From the NCBI GenBank assembly GCA_030634615.1, contig DAOWAL010000051.1:1-8356 (forward strand): 8,356 nt of DNA, written 5' to 3'. Position 1 is the first letter of the stretch. The number at the start of each line of letters is the position of its first letter. Shown here in pieces: positions 5,958 through 8,356 of this stretch. A program made the position numbers and the translations under genes. Source of the stretch: Candidatus Aenigmatarchaeota archaeon (GTDB taxonomy: Archaea > Aenigmatarchaeota > Aenigmatarchaeia > QMZP01 > QMZT01). A model generated the notes under the pieces. The model had not been told where the DNA came from. It saw only the letters and a program-made list of their open reading frames with translations, and did no database searches.

Positions 5958-6472
5958 ACCCAATGAGAGAAATCCGGCTTGAGAAGGTAACGATTAATGT
6001 TGGAGCAGGAGAAGCCGGACCAAAACTCGAAATGGCTAAAAAATTACTTGAAAAGATATCGGGTAAAAAAGTAATTGTTACAAAGACTCACAAGAGAACA
6101 CAATTTGGTGGTGCAAAAGGAAGGCCAATTGGTGTTAAAGTCACGATCAGAGGAAAAGAAGCTGAACAGTTTGTCAGAGACGCATTAAAAGCGAATGAAA
6201 ACAGGATAAGTCCTAACCAGTTCGATACAAGCGGAAATTTTTCACTCGGTATCAAAGAATATATAGATTTGCCGGGAATAAAATATGATCCGGACATAGA
6301 AATTATTGGTATGGATGTATGCATTACACTTACAAGGCCAGGATACAGGGTTAAGAAAAAGAGAATAAAACCAGCAAAAGTCGGTCTTAAGCACAGAATA
6401 ACACAGGAAGAAGCCCGTGAATGGGTAAAAAAGAAATTTGATGTTAAAATTTCAAAAGAGGAAGATGAGTAA
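5954..6472 (+). CDS. rpl5: Large-subunit ribosomal protein uL5 (L5)
   Basis: A 172-residue protein that carries 5S rRNA into the central protuberance and contacts P-site tRNA. The archaeal beginning MNPMREIRLEKVTINVGAGE is exact and confirms ATG 5954. The middle shows KVIVTKTHKRTQFGGAKGRPIGVK, and the second half has the conserved GNFSLGIKEYIDLPGIKYD and GMDVCITLTRPGYRV. The C-terminal helix region (HRITQEEAREWVKKKF) is the archaeal extension. Length is normal. Confidence 0.97.
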   Translation: MNPMREIRLEKVTINVGAGEAGPKLEMAKKLLEKISGKKVIVTKTHKRTQFGGAKGRPIGVKVTIRGKEAEQFVRDALKANENRISPNQFDTSGNFSLGIKEYIDLPGIKYDPDIEIIGMDVCITLTRPGYRVKKKRIKPAKVGLKHRITQEEAREWVKKKFDVKISKEEDE

Positions 6473-6474
6473 AT

Positions 6475-6696
6475 ATGACATTTGAAAATGCTAAAAAACA
6501 AATAGAGAACAAACCTGAAAAACTTGCAAGGTTTATGAAATTCAATAAACCAAAGGAGAGGAAGTTCGGCAGATCTGTTAATCCGTGCAGGAACTGCGGA
6601 AAAACAGAAGGCGTTATACACAAATACGGTATCAATTACTGCAGGCAGTGTTTCAGAGAAGTTGCAAGGAGTCTTGGCTTTGAAAAGTTTGAGTGA
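6475..6696 (+). CDS. rps14: Small-subunit ribosomal protein uS14 (S14), zinc type, with N-terminal extension
   Basis: A 30S head protein binding 16S rRNA beside uS3 and uS10. The zinc site is complete: C38-x2-C41 and C56-x2-C59, in PCRNCG and YCRQCFREVA. The end LGFEKF is typical. From ATG 6475 the product has 73 residues, about 20 more than common archaeal S14 (50-56). A start at ATG 6535, preceded by AAGGT at 6528-6532, would give the normal 53 residues beginning MKFNKPKERKFG. The longer frame is kept because it begins two bases after the uL5 stop, fills what would otherwise be a 62-base gap, and has codon use like its neighbours. The start is uncertain; the family is not. Confidence 0.93.
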   Translation: MTFENAKKQIENKPEKLARFMKFNKPKERKFGRSVNPCRNCGKTEGVIHKYGINYCRQCFREVARSLGFEKFE

Positions 6697-6699
6697 GGT
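6695..6699 (+). promoter_or_regulatory. Shine-Dalgarno GAGGT of uS8
   Basis: GAGGT begins within the uS14 TGA stop (6694-6696) and lies 6 bases before ATG 6706. It is another site merging stop and ribosome binding site. Confidence 0.6.
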
Positions 6700-6705
6700 T
6701 TTATT

Positions 6706-7092
6706 ATGAATCATGATTTACTTGCTGATGTATTCTCTGTGATAAAAAACGCAGAGAGGATAGGTAAAAGGGAATGCACAGTTCCAAGTTCAAAGATTAT
6801 AAAAGAAATACTTAAGATTATGCAGAAGAACAAATACATTGGTTCATTTGAATTCATTGACGATGGAAAGAGTGGAGAATTCAAAGTAGATTTACTTGGG
6901 AGAATAAACAATTGCAGTGTTATACGACCGAGATTCCATCTTAAAAAGGATGAGTTCATACCATGGGAAAAGAGATTCCTCCCATCTGTCAATGTGGGGC
7001 TTCTGTTCATGACAACACCAAAAGGAATAACAGATCACAAAAATGCTAAAAAGGATGGCATTGGTGGTTCCCTTTTAGGATATATTTACTAA
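6706..7092 (+). CDS. rps8: Small-subunit ribosomal protein uS8 (S8)
   Basis: A 128-residue primary binder of 16S rRNA helix 21 and a central organiser of the 30S platform. It begins LLADVFSVIKNAERIGKREC and has the archaeal run YIGSFEFIDDGKSGEFKVDL. It continues with IRPRFHLKKDEFIPWEKRFLP and closes with the RNA-binding GITDHKNAKKDGIGGSLLGYIY. In the C-terminus Thr replaces the more common Ser/Met-Thr-His pattern of the recognition loop, but the rest is canonical. Length is normal. It is the last spc-type gene: uL6 would be expected next and is not there. Confidence 0.96.
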   Translation: MNHDLLADVFSVIKNAERIGKRECTVPSSKIIKEILKIMQKNKYIGSFEFIDDGKSGEFKVDLLGRINNCSVIRPRFHLKKDEFIPWEKRFLPSVNVGLLFMTTPKGITDHKNAKKDGIGGSLLGYIY

Positions 7093-7097
7093 GTGAT
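7093..7097 (+). promoter_or_regulatory. Shine-Dalgarno GTGAT; sets the eL30 start
   Basis: GTGAT follows the uS8 TAA directly and lies exactly 4 bases before ATG 7102. The alternatives GTG 7093 and ATG 7096 fall inside this site and so are unlikely starts. Confidence 0.65.
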
Positions 7098-7101
7098 GAA
7101 A

Positions 7102-7365
7102 ATGACAGTTGAAAAAGATGTTAAAGAGGCGATGAAAGCAGAAAAGCTCGCAATAGGAGCAAAAAGTGTATTCAGGGGCATTAAAGCCGGTACACTTGTT
7201 CGGATAATTTGCTCTAACAATTGCGACAAAAATACATTACATGACCTCAATTATTACAGTAAGAACTTCAGCGTTGAAACAAAAACATTTGCTGGAAATT
7301 CAAGACAGCTTGGAGAAATATGCGCCAAGCCGTTTAACATAATGTTACTAGGAATAAAAAAATAA
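7102..7365 (+). CDS. rpl30e: Large-subunit ribosomal protein eL30 (L30e)
   Basis: An 87-residue protein of the L7Ae/L30e RNA-binding fold, absent from bacteria. Family features are an N-terminal helix leading to AEKLAIGAKSVFRGIKAG, a central strand VRIICSNNCDK, NYYSKNFSVET, and the diagnostic FAGNSRQLGEICAKPF (canonically GTS-x-ELG-x-x-CGKPF). Three in-frame starts exist (GTG 7093, ATG 7096, ATG 7102); spacing to GTGAT favours the last. eL30 normally sits between the RNA polymerase A'' gene and nusA, and the next gene here is nusA as expected. The gene to its left (uS8) is therefore the odd partner. A generic L7Ae-type protein is the main alternative, less likely given the context. Confidence 0.88.
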   Translation: MTVEKDVKEAMKAEKLAIGAKSVFRGIKAGTLVRIICSNNCDKNTLHDLNYYSKNFSVETKTFAGNSRQLGEICAKPFNIMLLGIKK

Positions 7366-7379
7366 AGAGCTGAGAAATA

Positions 7380-7784
7380 ATGTCAATAAAGTTGACAACA
7401 GAAGATATTCGTGTCGTTGGAGTATTTGAAAGGATAGTAGGAGTACATATTAGAGATTGTCTGATAACTGACGATTCAGTGTATTTCCTCATAGAACCTG
7501 GAAAAATGGGACTTGCCATAGGGAAAAACGGTATTAACATAAAAAATGTGTCAAATACCCTGGGAAAGCCGGTAAAAATATTCGAGTACGCAGAAACACC
7601 GGAACAGCTCGTCAAAAACCTAATAAAAAACACAAGTTCCGTTGAAGTAGACAACGGCGTTGTGACAGTAACAATCCCCGTGACTGAAAGGTCTACCGTC
7701 ATAGGCAAAGGCGGGAAAAACATAAAGATGGTAAGGGCGTTCCTCGAAAGGCACTTTTCCATCAAGAATTTAAGGCTTAAATGA
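7380..7784 (+). CDS. nusA: NusA-like transcription factor with two KH domains
   Basis: A 134-residue archaeal NusA homologue, containing only the tandem KH region of bacterial NusA and lacking the RNA polymerase-binding and S1 domains. That is the normal archaeal architecture. KH1 carries LAIGKNGINIKNV (GXXG loop as GKNG, near residues 47-50). KH2 carries VIGKGGKNIKMVRAFLE (GKGG, near 109-112). It is presumed to bind nascent RNA during elongation or termination. Length is a little short of the usual 140-150. It starts 14 bases after the eL30 stop with only a poor purine stretch upstream (GAGCTGAG). Its place between eL30 and uS12 is conserved in archaea. Confidence 0.94.
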   Translation: MSIKLTTEDIRVVGVFERIVGVHIRDCLITDDSVYFLIEPGKMGLAIGKNGINIKNVSNTLGKPVKIFEYAETPEQLVKNLIKNTSSVEVDNGVVTVTIPVTERSTVIGKGGKNIKMVRAFLERHFSIKNLRLK

Positions 7785-7806
7785 TAAGGATAACGAGTGG
7801 ATTAAT

Positions 7807-8232
7807 ATGCCAGGAGCATTTGCAGCAAGAACTTTGAAGAAGAAAAGGAAAAAACTCAGGTGGAAATCTGATAAAAAGAAAAGAAAACTTCTTAAATTGT
7901 GGAATAGGACTCCACTTAAAGGCGCACCTATGGGAAAGGCACTCGTTCTGAAAAAGAAAGGTGTAGAACAAAAGCAGCCGCATTCTGGCGTAATAAAAGT
8001 TGTACGATGCCAGATTATTAAAAACGGTATTCACGTAACAGCATTTGTACCAAAAACTGGTTCAATAAAGCACATCGATGAACACGATGAAGTCACAATT
8101 GTCGGACTTGGCGGTTCTCAGGGTGGAGCCGTAGGTTCTATGCACGGTATAAAGTTTAAGGTTATTGCCGTAAACGGTACACCATTAAGTGAAATTCTTA
8201 AGGGGAAAAAAGATAAGAACAAAGATAAGTGA
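7807..8232 (+). CDS. rps12: Small-subunit ribosomal protein uS12 (S12), divergent decoding loops
   Basis: A 141-residue protein at the decoding centre that monitors codon-anticodon pairing. The archaeal framework is intact: the basic N-terminus with FAARTLKKKRKKLRW, TPLKGAPMGKALVLKKKGVE, KNGIHVTAF, IDEHDEVTIVGLGG, and FKVIAVNGTPLSEILKGKK. However, the two loops that face the codon differ from the near-universal sequence. PNSA-x-RK is read as PHSGVIK (residues 58-64). GDIPGVR is read as GSMHGIK (110-116), which loses the Asp and Pro. The frame is continuous and the codons were checked base by base. A duplicate or non-functional copy is conceivable, but its operon position between nusA and uS7 argues for the working gene. 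GTGGAT (7797-7802) lies 4 bases before the start. Confidence 0.94.
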   Translation: MPGAFAARTLKKKRKKLRWKSDKKKRKLLKLWNRTPLKGAPMGKALVLKKKGVEQKQPHSGVIKVVRCQIIKNGIHVTAFVPKTGSIKHIDEHDEVTIVGLGGSQGGAVGSMHGIKFKVIAVNGTPLSEILKGKKDKNKDK

Positions 8233-8233
8233 T
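8229..8233 (+). promoter_or_regulatory. Shine-Dalgarno GTGAT containing the uS12 stop; sets the uS7 start
   Basis: GTGAT includes the uS12 TGA (8230-8232) and lies 4 bases before ATG 8238. The surrounding 14 bases (8227-8240) are identical to those at the uL22/uS3 junction (2441-2454). Confidence 0.7.
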
Positions 8234-8237
8234 AATT

Positions 8238-8356
8238 ATGGCTATACTTCTTTTCAATAGATGGGACATGAAAGATGTTGAGGTCCATGACTTGGGTCTT
8301 AAAAGATACATAAATGTCAAACCTGTTATTGTTCCAAAAACAACAGGTAAATACGG
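8238..8356 (+). CDS. rps7: Small-subunit ribosomal protein uS7 (S7), 3' end missing
   Basis: The first 39 residues are visible before the window ends. They show the archaeal S7 opening: LLFNRWDMKDVEVHDLGLKR, followed by YINVKPVIVPKTTGKYG. The D-x-x-LKRYI-x-x-KPV pattern is diagnostic. uS7 nucleates assembly of the 30S head and lines the mRNA exit channel and E site. It follows uS12 as in the classic str operon, spaced by five bases. The rest of the gene lies outside the window. Confidence 0.94.
   Translation, partial: MAILLFNRWDMKDVEVHDLGLKRYINVKPVIVPKTTGKY

Noticed and set aside
6088..6714. Long open frame on the minus strand opposite uL5 and uS14
   Set aside because: Minus-strand frames here are mirror images of conserved ribosomal genes, with Phe/Leu/Ser-rich translations and no family resemblance.
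1..8356. CRISPR array, tRNA or rRNA gene, insertion sequence, defence or mobile system
   Set aside because: No spaced direct repeats, cloverleaf-like sequence, transposase or terminal inverted repeats were seen. The whole window is explained by translation and transcription genes.

Overview
The window is an archaeal ribosomal-protein super-operon. All genes lie on the + strand, are nearly gap-free, and read left to right. The archaeal assignment is firm. The set includes proteins that bacteria lack (eS4, eL30, aIF1/SUI1 and the RNase P subunit Rpp29/Rnp1), the gene order uL29-aIF1-Rnp1-uS17 is typical of archaea, and uL2, uS8, uS19 and uL5 are of the archaeal/eukaryotic type. The DNA is A+T-rich and Arg codons are mostly AGA/AGG. 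Several proteins are shortened or divergent (uL22, uL2, uS12) and uS14 has an N-terminal extension. That would fit a reduced-genome, DPANN-like lineage, but this placement is a weak inference.

Layout. Positions 1-3299 carry the S10-type block: uL4 (5' end outside the window), uL23, uL2, uS19, uL22, uS3, uL29. Positions 3300-4118 carry aIF1 and Rnp1 with looser spacing: an 82-base gap before aIF1, 60 bases before Rnp1 and 92 bases before uS17. The last gap holds two TATA-like boxes and a perfect 13-base palindrome, so an internal promoter is plausible there. Positions 4119-7092 carry the spc-type block: uS17, uL14, uL24, eS4, uL5, uS14, uS8. At 7093 the usual continuation (uL6, eL32, eL19, uL18, uS5, uL30, uL15) is absent. 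The operon runs directly into the block that normally follows the RNA polymerase genes: eL30, NusA-like KH protein, uS12, and uS7 (cut by the window end).

The genes act together in building the two ribosomal subunits, in start-codon selection (aIF1), tRNA 5' maturation (Rnp1) and transcription elongation/termination (NusA). Translation appears strongly coupled. Several starts overlap the previous stop as ATGA. Four starts (uS19, uS3, eL30, uS7) carry an exact GTGAT-N4-ATG arrangement, and in three of these the preceding TGA stop lies inside the Shine-Dalgarno sequence.

No RNA gene, CRISPR array, mobile element or wholly new system was found. The points most worth checking are the uS8/eL30 junction, the altered decoding-centre loops of uS12, and the putative regulatory region before uS17.
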